NCBI RefSeq assembly: GCF_000372465.1
Contig: NZ_AQUZ01000035.1
Coordinates: 1-64,000 of the forward strand
Source: Kribbella catacumbae DSM 19601
GTDB taxonomy: Bacteria; Actinomycetota; Actinomycetes; Propionibacteriales; Kribbellaceae
Direction: 5' to 3'
DNA length: 64,000 nt
The notes under the pieces are model-generated. The model saw only the letters and a list, made by a program, of their open reading frames with translations, was not told where the DNA came from and did no database searches. Of the stretch, positions 8,450 through 16,580 are shown one piece after another. The position numbers were made by a program, and so were the translations under genes. Each line of letters opens with the position of its first letter. Within the stretch, counting starts at the first letter, position 1.

Positions 8450-9660
8450 CAGAACTGACCGAAGCGGGCATCGATCGCCAGCAACTGCTCCGCGGTGAAC
8501 GCACGCGCCGCTTCGCGCAGCGTGCATCGATCGGCTCGCGCACGGACGAAGGCCCCGCTCACGATCCGCCGCATCTCCGTCCGGATCTGCCGATCGGCTT
8601 GTGCGGCATCGGCGCCGATGTCGCCGAACAGAGTCCACCACCACCAGGCATTCGTCGCCGAGTTCGCGACGAAGTCCGGTACGACGTGCACTCCACGCGC
8701 GGTCAGCATCGCCTCGGCTTCAGGCAGCACGGGCAGGTTGGCTGCTTCGGCGATCAGAGCAGCCCGTACTTCGTGCTGGTTCGCCGGCGTCACGCAGTAC
8801 GAGATCGCGGCCGGGACCAGGACGTCGGTGTCGATCGCCAGCCACTCATCACCCGGAGCCTCGACGTCGGCTGAACGCAGTACCGAGCGGTCGATCTCGC
8901 CGAAGTCGTCGCGGGCGCGAAGCAGCGCCTCGACGTCGAGGCCCGCCGGGTTGGCGATCACTCCGTTCGCGTCGGCGATACCGACGACCTTCAAACCGGC
9001 CCGCGCGAGGTAGCGAGCGGTCGCGCCACCCATCGAGCCGAACCCCTGGATGACAACCCGTGTCCCCTCCGCGGGACGGCCGAGCTCGTCGAGCGCGGTC
9101 AGCACCGCCTCGGCAACGCCGAGGCCGCCGGCCAGCTCCCCCAACCCGATGCCGTCGTCCTCGACCGCGAAGGCGGCGGCGAGCCGGGCGATCGCGGCCT
9201 CCTTGTCGTCGAGCAGCGGATACACCGCCTGGATCGAGCTCTCCAGCCCCAGTTCGGTCACCACCTCGTCGATCAGCTTCTGCTGGAGCCCGAGGTCCTC
9301 GCCGGTCGTCCAGTGCCGCTCCAGCAGAGCGCGCACACCTTGGAGATAGCGGGACAGCACGCCTCGCATGCGAGGGTCGTGAGGGCTGCAGTCGATGCCG
9401 CCCTTCGCACCACCGAGCGGCACGTAACGGTTCTCGGGCCGGTAGTAGAGCCCTTCCTTCAGCGTCATCCCCGCCGCCAGGCCGCGGACTTCGGCCAGAG
9501 TGCATCCCTCCCGCACTCTGAGCCCGCCGCTGCAGACGCCCCGGACCAGCCGGTCGATGACGAGAAAGCCCTGCAAGCCGGTGACCGGGTCTGTCCAGGT
9601 CAGTTCGAGGTACGGAGCATCAGTGCCGACGACGGCTCGGGCGGGCGTGACGACGGACAC
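8449..9660 (-). CDS. Glu/Leu/Phe/Val dehydrogenase-family amino-acid dehydrogenase
   Basis: 403 residues. The substrate domain carries the conserved lysines (TLKEG Lys68, GGAKGG Lys86), and an NAD-binding Rossmann motif lies near residue 210 (QGFGSMGGATARYLA). It would oxidatively deaminate an amino acid to its 2-oxo acid. It is the first gene of the operon, directly downstream of a TetR-type palindrome at 9689-9706, and probably starts the catabolic route that the ThDP decarboxylase and acyl-CoA dehydrogenase continue. Which amino acid is used cannot be decided from motifs alone. Confidence 0.88.
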   Translation of the reverse strand: MSVVTPARAVVGTDAPYLELTWTDPVTGLQGFLVIDRLVRGVCSGGLRVREGCTLAEVRGLAAGMTLKEGLYYRPENRYVPLGGAKGGIDCSPHDPRMRGVLSRYLQGVRALLERHWTTGEDLGLQQKLIDEVVTELGLESSIQAVYPLLDDKEAAIARLAAAFAVEDDGIGLGELAGGLGVAEAVLTALDELGRPAEGTRVVIQGFGSMGGATARYLARAGLKVVGIADANGVIANPAGLDVEALLRARDDFGEIDRSVLRSADVEAPGDEWLAIDTDVLVPAAISYCVTPANQHEVRAALIAEAANLPVLPEAEAMLTARGVHVVPDFVANSATNAWWWWTLFGDIGADAAQADRQIRTEMRRIVSGAFVRARADRCTLREAARAFTAEQLLAIDARFGQF

Positions 9661-9688
9661 CGGGGCGGCTCCTGACTCAGCGACTACT

Positions 9689-9706
9689 ACTGAACGTTGG
9701 TTCAGT
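9689..9706. promoter_or_regulatory. TetR-family operator upstream of the amino-acid catabolic operon
   Basis: ACTGAACGTTGGTTCAGT has two perfect 7-bp arms (ACTGAAC/GTTCAGT) around GTTG. It lies 29 bp upstream of the dehydrogenase start and just beyond the TetR gene stop. The core CTGAA...TTCAG recurs at 10351-10368 before the TetR gene itself. Confidence 0.75.
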
Positions 9707-9707
9707 A

Positions 9708-10331
9708 TCAGTTCGGCGCCGGGACACTGTCAAGGAGCCGTAACTCCTCGACAGCGAGCTCGGCGCAGACCTGAAGCAGCAGCCAGGCCCGCAGCTCACC
9801 CCGGGTCGGCCTCGCCGTGTGCACGACCATCCTGACCGCCAGACCGTCCAGTAGCGCGGTGATCCGGGTCGCGGACGCGCGCGGATCGGCTGACGTGAAC
9901 ACGCCCGTCTCGACGCCGTCGGCGACCACCTTCGCGATCTCGTCGACCCACCGGCCATGGAGATCGGTCAGCACCTTCGCGAGCGTCTTGTCCCGCATCG
10001 CCGCCGACCACGCGTCGATCCAGATCTGCCAGCCCCGCGCCCGGCCTGTCGGTGAGTACCAGTCGAGGGCGGCCATCAGTCGCGTGGCCGGCGAATCCGC
10101 ACCGCGCAGGACCCGGCCCAGGGTGGCGAGGTCGCGCTCGGCGGCATGGATCAGCGCCTCGGCGAGCAGATTCTCCTTGGTCTGGAAGTGGTACACGATC
10201 AGCGCCGGGCTGACACCCATCGCGCCGGCCACGTCGGCGATCCGGACGACGGACATCCCGACCGCCCGGATCTGGTTCAGCGTCTCGTCGAGCACCTCGA
10301 GACGGCGGACCTCTGCGTTCTTCCTCGGCAT
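9708..10331 (-). CDS. TetR/AcrR-family transcriptional regulator
   Basis: 207 residues with an N-terminal TetR helix-turn-helix (IADVAGAMGVSPALIVYHFQ, about 31-50) followed by an all-helical ligand/dimerisation domain with the TetR_C-type pattern (TRITALLDGLAVRMVVH). It lies immediately upstream of, and on the same strand as, the dehydrogenase operon. Matching CTGAA-n6-TTCAG palindromes precede both the regulator and the operon, so it very likely represses both. The ligand is unknown; an acyl-CoA or 2-oxo acid intermediate would be logical. Confidence 0.9.
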   Translation of the reverse strand: MPRKNAEVRRLEVLDETLNQIRAVGMSVVRIADVAGAMGVSPALIVYHFQTKENLLAEALIHAAERDLATLGRVLRGADSPATRLMAALDWYSPTGRARGWQIWIDAWSAAMRDKTLAKVLTDLHGRWVDEIAKVVADGVETGVFTSADPRASATRITALLDGLAVRMVVHTARPTRGELRAWLLLQVCAELAVEELRLLDSVPAPN

Positions 10332-10350
10332 CCTCCGACTCTACGCCACT

Positions 10351-10368
10351 GCTGAATAACGGTTCAGC
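10351..10368. promoter_or_regulatory. TetR-family operator upstream of the TetR gene
   Basis: GCTGAATAACGGTTCAGC has perfect 6-bp arms (GCTGAA/TTCAGC), 20 bp before the TetR start codon. It shares the arm sequence with the site at 9689-9706, indicating autoregulation. It overlaps the last codons of the next minus-strand gene, leaving little room for a separate terminator. Confidence 0.7.
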
Positions 10369-11341
10369 GGATGGCTGGTGATGCAGCGTCCGGGACGAGC
10401 ATCATCGGCGTCCCGGTCGCGGTGATCGGGGTCGACCAGATGTCGGTCGTCGCGTCGCGCTTGAGCGCATAGAGCAGGTTGCCGGCGTCTCGCCAGAGCG
10501 GCTGGTCGTCGATCGCGTGGCCCTCCGCGGGATGTGTGACCCGGCGGCTGCCGAGATCCAGTACTGCGAGCCGCCAGCTCCCGTCGGCGTTCTTCTGCTT
10601 GTAGGCGATGCGTCGTCCGTCCGGCGAGAGGGACGGGCATTCGGCGTTCTGCAGAATGGCATCGCCGCGATACCGGCGATAGTCCGCCTCGATCAGATAG
10701 GTCTTTCCCTTGCTGCCCAGGGTGACGTAGAAACGGTTGCCGTCGGCAGCGAAGGTGACGCCCCAGTAGTTGACGTCCGATGCGAAGTACCGCCGGCCGT
10801 CGACGAAGACAGGGATTTCCTCGATGCTCTTGACCAGGCGCCCGGTGTCGACCTCGTAGAGGCCAGTGCGAGTGGAGAACCCGGAGGCGGCGTACGAGTC
10901 GCCGCTGACGAACAACGTCCAGTTCACGATCTTGCCGTCGGGCGAGACGCGGGCGCGGCTCGGCGTACCGGGCAAGGTCTGCTGATGCTTGATGGCGAGG
11001 TCCGCGCCGAGCACCAGCAGCTCGGTGAGCGGTGGCAGCGAGCCCGCCTTGGTACGCAGGCAGATGCTCGTACTGCGTGCCGTCGCGAACCGATCGCACA
11101 TCAGGTTCCCGACCTGCCGCGTGCCGTCCGGATCATCGGCGGACACCGCGGCGAGCTTCCCCTGATCCGGTCCCTCGGCGAGGTTGCGGAAGTACAAGTT
11201 GCCGGGGGCAAGCGCCAGCCTGCCGGACACCACGGGCCGCGCGTTGACCGCCGGACCGCCGCCACGCGCCTGTACGACGTACAGGACCGCGGCACCGATC
11301 AGCAGAATCATGCCAAGTGCGCTGGCGAGAACCTTTTTCAT
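10364..11341 (-). CDS. membrane-anchored TolB-like beta-propeller protein
   Basis: 325 residues. An N-terminal hydrophobic anchor (ASALGMILLIGAAVLYVV, about 6-23) is followed by repeated WD40/TolB-type strands such as RARVSPDGKIVNW, GVTFAADGNRFYVTL and CPSLSPDGRRIAY. The propeller would lie outside the membrane. The start codon overlaps the stop of the upstream MFS gene (ATGA), so the two are co-translated. It may be a surface binding or sensor protein; no enzymatic motif is seen. The ATG at 11341 is preferred to an upstream in-frame codon because it gives the signal/anchor at the N-terminus and the overlap. Confidence 0.75.
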   Translation of the reverse strand: MKKVLASALGMILLIGAAVLYVVQARGGGPAVNARPVVSGRLALAPGNLYFRNLAEGPDQGKLAAVSADDPDGTRQVGNLMCDRFATARSTSICLRTKAGSLPPLTELLVLGADLAIKHQQTLPGTPSRARVSPDGKIVNWTLFVSGDSYAASGFSTRTGLYEVDTGRLVKSIEEIPVFVDGRRYFASDVNYWGVTFAADGNRFYVTLGSKGKTYLIEADYRRYRGDAILQNAECPSLSPDGRRIAYKQKNADGSWRLAVLDLGSRRVTHPAEGHAIDDQPLWRDAGNLLYALKRDATTDIWSTPITATGTPMMLVPDAASPAIR

Positions 11342-12567
11342 CGTGCTTCCTCCCAAGGTCTTACGACGGCAGCCGCGATCGTGACCACCAGCAGGGCGCC
11401 GGTAGTCAGCAGTAGCGCCGGCCGAAGGTCCCACAAGGTCCAGACGAGGCCTACGAGCACTGCTGACACCATCCGGGCCAATGCCTGACCCGTCTGGAGT
11501 AGTGCGAGTCCGCTCGCCCTCAAGTGTTCTGGGAGCAAAGGACCTGCTACGGCAGGCAGTACTCCGTCAGTCGCGGCGTAGAAGATCCCGTGTAGACACA
11601 GCGCGGCAACCGCGAGCCACGCACTCTTCGCCGGACCGCAGAGCATCAGCAGGGCTACTACGAGAGCTACATGTCCTGCCAGGAAGAGCTTCCAGCGTCC
11701 GACGCGGTCAGCTAGCCGCCCGAGCGGAACGGCCAGCAGCAGGAAGGTCGCGGCCGTGCCGATCGGAAGCAGAGGGAACAACGCGGTGTCGACGTCCCAC
11801 CGCCGCTGCAGCGCCAGGTAGACGAACGAGTCGGTGATCGTGACCAGCCCGAGTGCGGCAGCCCAGCCACAACACCTTCGAAAGGCCTTGATATTCAGGA
11901 GTTTGAGCATGCCTCGGATAGGCACAGCGCCGGGCGGTCCTTGCCGCGGGTGGTCCTTGACCAGCACGACCAGCAGCAGCACGCCACATCCGGCGACACA
12001 GAAGCTGGTGACGAAGACGGCGTCGAAGTCACCCAGACTCGCCCACAACACCCCGGCCGCCACCAGCGGTCCGAGTAGGGCGCCGACCGTGTCCATTGCC
12101 CGATGGACGCCGAACGAGCGACCCAGCGACTCGGGTGCGCTGCTCAACGAGATCAGCGCGTCGCGGGGCGCAGTACGGATTCCTTTGCCTGCTCGGTCGA
12201 GGGCCAGCACGCCGCCGATCGCGGCGATCGACGACCCGGCTGCCAGCAGCCCGAGCTTGCAGGCTGCTGACAACCCGTAGCCGATGCCGGCGACGGCTTT
12301 GAGCCGCCGCCAGCGATCGGCCACATGCCCGCCGACAAGTCGCAGTACCGCGGTCGCCCCGGCGTACAGCCCGTCCAGCAGACCGAACTGCAAGGGGTTC
12401 AGACCGAGCCCGATCACCAGGTAGAGCGGCAGGATCGCCGTCACCATCTCCGAGGAGATGTCGGTGACCAGACTGACCACACCGAGTGCGACCACGTTGG
12501 CCGGCGCGCGACGGCCCCTGCGCCCGACCTTGGTCGATGCGCTACTGCGACTCTCGGCGAGATACAT
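11338..12567 (-). CDS. MFS transporter
   Basis: 409 residues with about 12 hydrophobic segments and the MFS loop 2-3 signature region (GGHVADRWRRLKAVAG) plus its second-half counterpart (LGRLADRVGRWKLFLAG). An early VTDISSEMV motif recalls a branch of MFS proteins annotated as drug or metabolite exporters. It is followed by a 4-bp overlap with the TolB-like gene. The substrate is unknown. Its start is 12 bp from the stop of the metallophosphoesterase gene upstream on the same strand, so the three may share a transcript. Confidence 0.88.
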   Translation of the reverse strand: MYLAESRSSASTKVGRRGRRAPANVVALGVVSLVTDISSEMVTAILPLYLVIGLGLNPLQFGLLDGLYAGATAVLRLVGGHVADRWRRLKAVAGIGYGLSAACKLGLLAAGSSIAAIGGVLALDRAGKGIRTAPRDALISLSSAPESLGRSFGVHRAMDTVGALLGPLVAAGVLWASLGDFDAVFVTSFCVAGCGVLLLVVLVKDHPRQGPPGAVPIRGMLKLLNIKAFRRCCGWAAALGLVTITDSFVYLALQRRWDVDTALFPLLPIGTAATFLLLAVPLGRLADRVGRWKLFLAGHVALVVALLMLCGPAKSAWLAVAALCLHGIFYAATDGVLPAVAGPLLPEHLRASGLALLQTGQALARMVSAVLVGLVWTLWDLRPALLLTTGALLVVTIAAAVVRPWEEAR

Positions 12568-12579
12568 CAGTCCGGCCCG

Positions 12580-14175
12580 TCAGTGGCAGGTGTAGGTCGG
12601 GCTGCTGTCCTTGACGGTGCTGTCGAGACCGACGAGCTGAGTCTGGAACGTCGTGTCGGTCATCGAGAGCTTCAGTACGCCGTACGTCTCCTGCAGCAGC
12701 TTGGCGGTCGTCGGGTGCGCTGCGCTCACCGGGTACCACGGCGCGCCGCCCATCCCGCCGATGATCTGGACCGGGCCGTTCGGATCGGCCTGGCCGTTCG
12801 CGTTCTGCGGGAAGAAGCGCTCGTAGTGGTGGTCGTGCCCGTTGAGCACCAGGTCGGCCTTCGCGCCGACCAGCGTGTTCCACAGCGAGGCGAGGTTGGG
12901 GTTGTCGCCATGGTCGCCGGAGCTGTACCGCGGGTGGTGGAAGTAGGCAGCGATACAGCCCTTGGTGTTCTTCGCGAGGTCGGCCTTCAGCCAGGTGAGC
13001 TGCTCCGGCTCGGCCAGGTACTCACCACTGAAGTCGTTGGAGTCGAGGGCGATGAAGTGCCAGTTGCCCTTGTTCCAGCTGTAGTACCGCTTGCCCTGCG
13101 GCTTTGCGATCGCCGCACCGAAGTACTGCTCGTAGCCGGCGAACGGGGTGTTGTCGTAGGTCTCGTGGTTGCCGGGAGTCGGCTTGGTGATCGACTTGAA
13201 CCGGCCCCACGTCTTGGCGTAGTAGTTCTGGAAGTCCGACAGGTGGGCGTCGTCGTACTGGTTGTCGCCCATCGTGAGGACATTGGCCGGAGCCATCTGC
13301 TCGACCAGGTTTGCCGTCTTGGGGTGCACGCAACTGGAGCTGGACGCGGTGCACTGCTCGGCGATGTCGCCGGCCGCGGCCAGCACGAAGTTGCCGGTGC
13401 CACCCGCGGCGGTCGTCACGGTGATAGCCGCGCTCGCCGCCGACTGGTTGCCGGCCAGGTCACGAGCACGCACGGAGTACTGGTACGCCGTACTGGCCGT
13501 CAGCCCGGTGTCGTTGTACTGCGTGGTGGCGGAGGAGCCGACCACGACGCCATTGCGCAGTACGTCGTAGCTGCTCACGCCGATGTTGTCCGTCGACGCG
13601 GTCCATTGGAGTGCTGCGGACGTCGCGGTGATGGCGGTGGTCTTCAGGCCGGTCGGCACAGTCGGGGCCTCGGTGTCACCGCTGGAGTCGGTGGTGCCGA
13701 AGACCTCGAGTTCCCACAGCGAGTAGCCGTAGCTGGTGCCTCGCTGGGTCCCGACCAGGCGGACGTACCTGCCGTGCGCCACGAACCCGGTCAGGTCGTC
13801 GATCGCGCCGTTGCCGGCGGTGACTTCCTTGACGGTCCGGAAGGTGGCCCCGTCGTCGGAGACCTCGATCCGGTACGCCTTGCCGTAGGCCACTTCCCAG
13901 TTCAGCTTCACCCGGCTGATGGTGGCCGGCTGGCCGAGATCGACGCGGATCCACTGCGGATCCACGCCCTCGGTGCTGCCCCATCGGGTCGTGGTGCTGC
14001 CGTCGACCGCACGTTCGCCGGTCAGCGAGCTGGTCTCGTTACTGGAGGTGAGGACTGGTTTCTGCCGGGACAACAGCACATCTGCTGTCGTGCCGGCGGT
14101 CGCGTCGGAGATGCCGATCGCGGCGACGAACACTAGCGGTAACAGGATTGCCGAACGGCGGATGCGTCTGAACAT
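12580..14175 (-). CDS. secreted F5/8C-FN3-metallophosphoesterase
   Basis: 531 residues with a signal peptide (about 1-28, SAILLPLVFVAAIGISDATA). Next come an F5/8-type C (CBM32-like) domain to about 165 (RWGSTEGVDPQWIRVDLGQP), a fibronectin III domain (about 170-258), and a calcineurin-like phosphoesterase domain. The metal motifs are AAGDIAEQ, GDNQYDD, GNHETYD, FHHPRYS and NGHDHHYERF, all intact. It probably hydrolyses a phosphate ester or phosphodiester outside the cell while the other domains attach it to sugars. A distinctive palindrome sits 31 bp upstream (14206-14226). Confidence 0.9.
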   Translation of the reverse strand: MFRRIRRSAILLPLVFVAAIGISDATAGTTADVLLSRQKPVLTSSNETSSLTGERAVDGSTTTRWGSTEGVDPQWIRVDLGQPATISRVKLNWEVAYGKAYRIEVSDDGATFRTVKEVTAGNGAIDDLTGFVAHGRYVRLVGTQRGTSYGYSLWELEVFGTTDSSGDTEAPTVPTGLKTTAITATSAALQWTASTDNIGVSSYDVLRNGVVVGSSATTQYNDTGLTASTAYQYSVRARDLAGNQSAASAAITVTTAAGGTGNFVLAAAGDIAEQCTASSSSCVHPKTANLVEQMAPANVLTMGDNQYDDAHLSDFQNYYAKTWGRFKSITKPTPGNHETYDNTPFAGYEQYFGAAIAKPQGKRYYSWNKGNWHFIALDSNDFSGEYLAEPEQLTWLKADLAKNTKGCIAAYFHHPRYSSGDHGDNPNLASLWNTLVGAKADLVLNGHDHHYERFFPQNANGQADPNGPVQIIGGMGGAPWYPVSAAHPTTAKLLQETYGVLKLSMTDTTFQTQLVGLDSTVKDSSPTYTCH

Positions 14176-14205
14176 GAGGCGGACTCCCGGGGCGGGTCAG
14201 TGAAT

Positions 14206-14226
14206 TGTTAGGAAAGTTACCTAACA
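14206..14226. promoter_or_regulatory. palindromic operator (TGTTAGG-n7-CCTAACA)
   Basis: Perfect 7-bp arms surround AAAGTTA in the promoter of the secreted phosphoesterase. The TTAGGAAA-type sequence is reminiscent of sites found ahead of secreted carbohydrate-related genes in streptomycetes, from memory and unverified. Two ROK regulators encoded in this window are possible binders, but that link is speculative. Confidence 0.6.
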
Positions 14227-14295
14227 GATATCGCACCGTCAATGCCCAGACGCCCCTGCTCACCATACTTCGGGAGACGATATATACTCGCTGCC

Positions 14296-14628
14296 GTGAG
14301 GAACCAGTCGCCGACGCTGACCGAATCGCAGTACTTCCTGCTGGCCGCTCTCCTGGACGGTCCACTGCACGGTTACGGCATCATCAAAGCCACCGAACAA
14401 GCCACCGATGGGCGACTCCGGCTGGCCGTCGGCACCCTGTACGGCGCCCTGGAACGGCTGGAGCGAGCCGGCTTGGTGGAAGCCGATCACGAGGAGATCG
14501 TGGACGGCCGCGCCCGGCGCTACTACCGCCTGACCGACGACGGAGGCGCGATGCTTCAGCGCGAAGCCCTTCGCCTGCAGCAAGCGGCGGCCGTCGTCAT
14601 CGGACGCGCCCGGACGGCCGAAGCGTGA
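14296..14628 (+). CDS. PadR-family transcriptional regulator
   Basis: 110 residues starting at GTG 14296 (VRNQSPTLTESQYFLLAALL). The winged helix includes HGYGIIKATEQATDG and the PadR hallmark VGTLYGALERLERAGLVEA, followed by a short helix. An upstream in-frame ATG (14242) would add 18 unlikely residues across an AT-rich promoter containing GATATATACTCG, a possible PadR site. It overlaps the next gene by GTGA, so it probably controls the membrane protein and phosphatase that follow. Confidence 0.87.
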   Translation: MRNQSPTLTESQYFLLAALLDGPLHGYGIIKATEQATDGRLRLAVGTLYGALERLERAGLVEADHEEIVDGRARRYYRLTDDGGAMLQREALRLQQAAAVVIGRARTAEA

Positions 14629-15569
14629 ACCGTCTCGTGCTGCTCGCCTATCCCAAGGCCTATCGCGACAGCCACGGCGATGAGCTCTTGGCTTGTCTCA
14701 CTGAGGTTCACCCTGGTCGCGAGTGGCCGCCGTTGCGCGAGGCAACCGCCCTGGTGCGCGGCGGCGTACAGGAACGGGCTCGAATCATTGCCGATGACAA
14801 GAGCCGGTCATGGTGGCTAGAAGGTCTGCAGTTGGCCGCGCTTTGGCTTGCCCTGCTCGCGCTGGTGCCTTATTTACAAGACGTATGGAACTGGATGCTG
14901 CACATCGACCCAGCCCGGCATGCGATCAACTTCCACTTCAACGGCTGGTATCCGTGGGCAACAGGCGAGGGGACGCGAACCCGTTTGCTCCCCTACGGTC
15001 TGCTCCCGCTGATCGCCTTCGTCGCGCTGCTACGCGGCCGGGCGTGGATCGCACTGCCGGCCGTGGCCGCGATGATCTACTCCGGGATCACGATCGGGAC
15101 GTCGAACGTCTTCGGTGATCAAGGCGTTTCGGGCGCGAGCTACTACGGCCTGGGCGCGCCGATCCTTGCCCATGACATCGTTCTTCCGGTGCTGTTGTTC
15201 GCCGCTTGCGCAGTCCTTACGGCGAGGACTTTGCAGCGATACAGCTACCGCTGGCTGATCCCGGTCGCGGTCTTCATGTTTGTTGCCGGAGGCCTCCATC
15301 TCGCCTCCTACAACCCGTGGTTCCAGCGTGGCCAGTTCGTCCTCGAGGTCGCGGTGATCATCATCGCGGGCTGGGCAACCATCGCCACCCGCGACTACCG
15401 CTGGACGATCCCGGTCGCTGCCTTCGCGATCGTCCGGGTCGAGGCTATACTCACGGACTCGACTCTCCTCGCCTTCCATCCGCAGCCGAGCACAACCGTC
15501 CTGCTGGCACTGGCCGCCACCCTGCCTGCCTTGATCCTGGCGACCAGAAGGAACACCCAACTCAAATGA
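14625..15569 (+). CDS. polytopic membrane protein of unknown function
   Basis: 314 residues from GTG 14625, overlapping the PadR stop. A short N-terminal cytosolic part (LVLLAYPKAYRDSHGDELLA) resembles the start of many actinobacterial PadR-associated membrane proteins. About eight hydrophobic segments follow, for example LAALWLALLALVPYLQ, LIPVAVFMFVAGGLHLA and VLEVAVIIIAGWATIAT. No catalytic motif is seen. The PadR pairing suggests a regulated membrane stress or export function. Confidence 0.75.
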   Translation: MNRLVLLAYPKAYRDSHGDELLACLTEVHPGREWPPLREATALVRGGVQERARIIADDKSRSWWLEGLQLAALWLALLALVPYLQDVWNWMLHIDPARHAINFHFNGWYPWATGEGTRTRLLPYGLLPLIAFVALLRGRAWIALPAVAAMIYSGITIGTSNVFGDQGVSGASYYGLGAPILAHDIVLPVLLFAACAVLTARTLQRYSYRWLIPVAVFMFVAGGLHLASYNPWFQRGQFVLEVAVIIIAGWATIATRDYRWTIPVAAFAIVRVEAILTDSTLLAFHPQPSTTVLLALAATLPALILATRRNTQLK

Positions 15570-16336
15570 AGTCCCTGATCGCCTTCGTGGCGCTCTACGT
15601 CCTCGCCGTATGCACACCTTTCGGCCAAGCGGCAGAGAACTCCCTCATCGTCGGCTACGCCGACCAGGCACGCATCTTCCACATCCTGTACTCCATCGGA
15701 CCGCCACCCCTGAAGGCCGAATGGGCAACCCTCATCATCGGCCTGGCGCTGATCGCGATCGTCGCCGTACTCCGCCGGCAGTGGCTCAACGGCCTGGCGG
15801 GCCTCGGCGTCGCGGTCGCCACCATCGGCGGCACAGAGGTCCTCAACAAGTTCATCCTGCCCCGCCCCGACATCTCGGATGCCCCTCGCACCATCGTCGA
15901 GGCAAGCTTCCCCAGCGGCCACGTCGCCATCGCCGCAGGCCTGACCGTCGGCGCGATCATGGTCGCCTCACCACGCACCCGCCCGTACGTCGCAGCGGCG
16001 GGTGCACTCTGGCTCGCGATCACGGCGGCCGGAGTACAGGCTCTGTATTGGCACCGCCCAAGCGACGCCCTCGGCGCCACCCTCCTAGCTTGCGCCTGCT
16101 ACACCATCGCCAGCCGCAAACACCCAATGCCGAAGCCGCACACAGCCCTCGTCCTGACCGTCGCGGCACTCGGCGCAGTACTGGCCAGCTCGCGAACCGA
16201 CGCCTACGCCCGCCCGCTGATCTTCGCCACCACCGCCACCCTCTGCGCCGCCCTCCTCTGGTTCACAGTCACCCGCAACTCCCCAGCAGAGCAACCCGCC
16301 TCAGCGCGCATGGCCGTCCCGACCGACAGGACATAG
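15566..16336 (+). CDS. PAP2-family (type 2 phosphatidic acid phosphatase-like) membrane phosphatase
   Basis: 256 residues with six or more membrane segments. Phosphatase motifs are a degenerate first motif NKFILPRPD, a clear second motif FPSGHVAIA, and a third motif WHRPSDALGA carrying the His and Asp. It likely dephosphorylates a lipid phosphate such as phosphatidate or undecaprenyl diphosphate at the membrane. The ATG overlaps the preceding stop (ATGA), making it third in the padR operon. The last residues and stop lie inside the left arm of an inverted repeat. Confidence 0.83.
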   Translation: MKSLIAFVALYVLAVCTPFGQAAENSLIVGYADQARIFHILYSIGPPPLKAEWATLIIGLALIAIVAVLRRQWLNGLAGLGVAVATIGGTEVLNKFILPRPDISDAPRTIVEASFPSGHVAIAAGLTVGAIMVASPRTRPYVAAAGALWLAITAAGVQALYWHRPSDALGATLLACACYTIASRKHPMPKPHTALVLTVAALGAVLASSRTDAYARPLIFATTATLCAALLWFTVTRNSPAEQPASARMAVPTDRT

Positions 16337-16415
16337 TCCCCGTACTGCGGCCGAGCGCCGCTCCCGTGAGCGTGGCGCCCGTCCCAACGACCGACTATGT
16401 CCTGTCGATCGGGAC
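16316..16415. repeat. 23-bp inverted repeat spanning a gene end
   Basis: Arms at 16316-16338 and 16393-16415 match at 22 of 23 positions when one is reverse-complemented; the shared core is AGGACATAGTC / GACTATGTCCT. The 54-bp spacer contains a second partial copy of the GTCCC start. The left arm includes the TAG stop of the PAP2 gene. It could fold as a transcript-end hairpin or be a remnant of a small mobile repeat. Confidence 0.65.
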
Positions 16416-16446
16416 GACGGCCCGGGTTGGGCTACCCGTACACCGG

Positions 16447-16479
16447 GAGGGGTTCGCCCCTCGGTATGGGGTTAGCCCC
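16447..16479. repeat. cluster of short GC hairpins
   Basis: GAGGGGTTCGCCCCTC (16447-16462) is a perfect 6-bp stem with a TTCG loop, and GGGGTTAGCCCC (16468-16479) has a 4-bp stem. Similar GGGG/CCCC mirror pieces continue to about 16520. This 244-bp gap separates the converging PAP2 and disulfide-reductase genes, so bidirectional termination is plausible, although no T-run follows. Confidence 0.45.
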
Positions 16480-16580
16480 TTGCTCTACCAGTGGGCGATG
16501 CCCCCTTGGAGGGGCGAAGCCCACCGATTGCTTGCCCGGCCCGGCCGGGTGGGGTGGTGGCTTGGTGGTGGGCGTCTGGG

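Noticed and set aside
12325..14136. A ~600-codon open frame on the plus strand
   Set aside because: It is antisense to the secreted metallophosphoesterase, whose signal peptide and metal motifs are all intact. Long antisense frames are common at this GC content.
16447..16520. Possible CRISPR-like cluster of short repeats
   Set aside because: The GGGG/CCCC pieces are unequal hairpins without constant repeat length or spacers.
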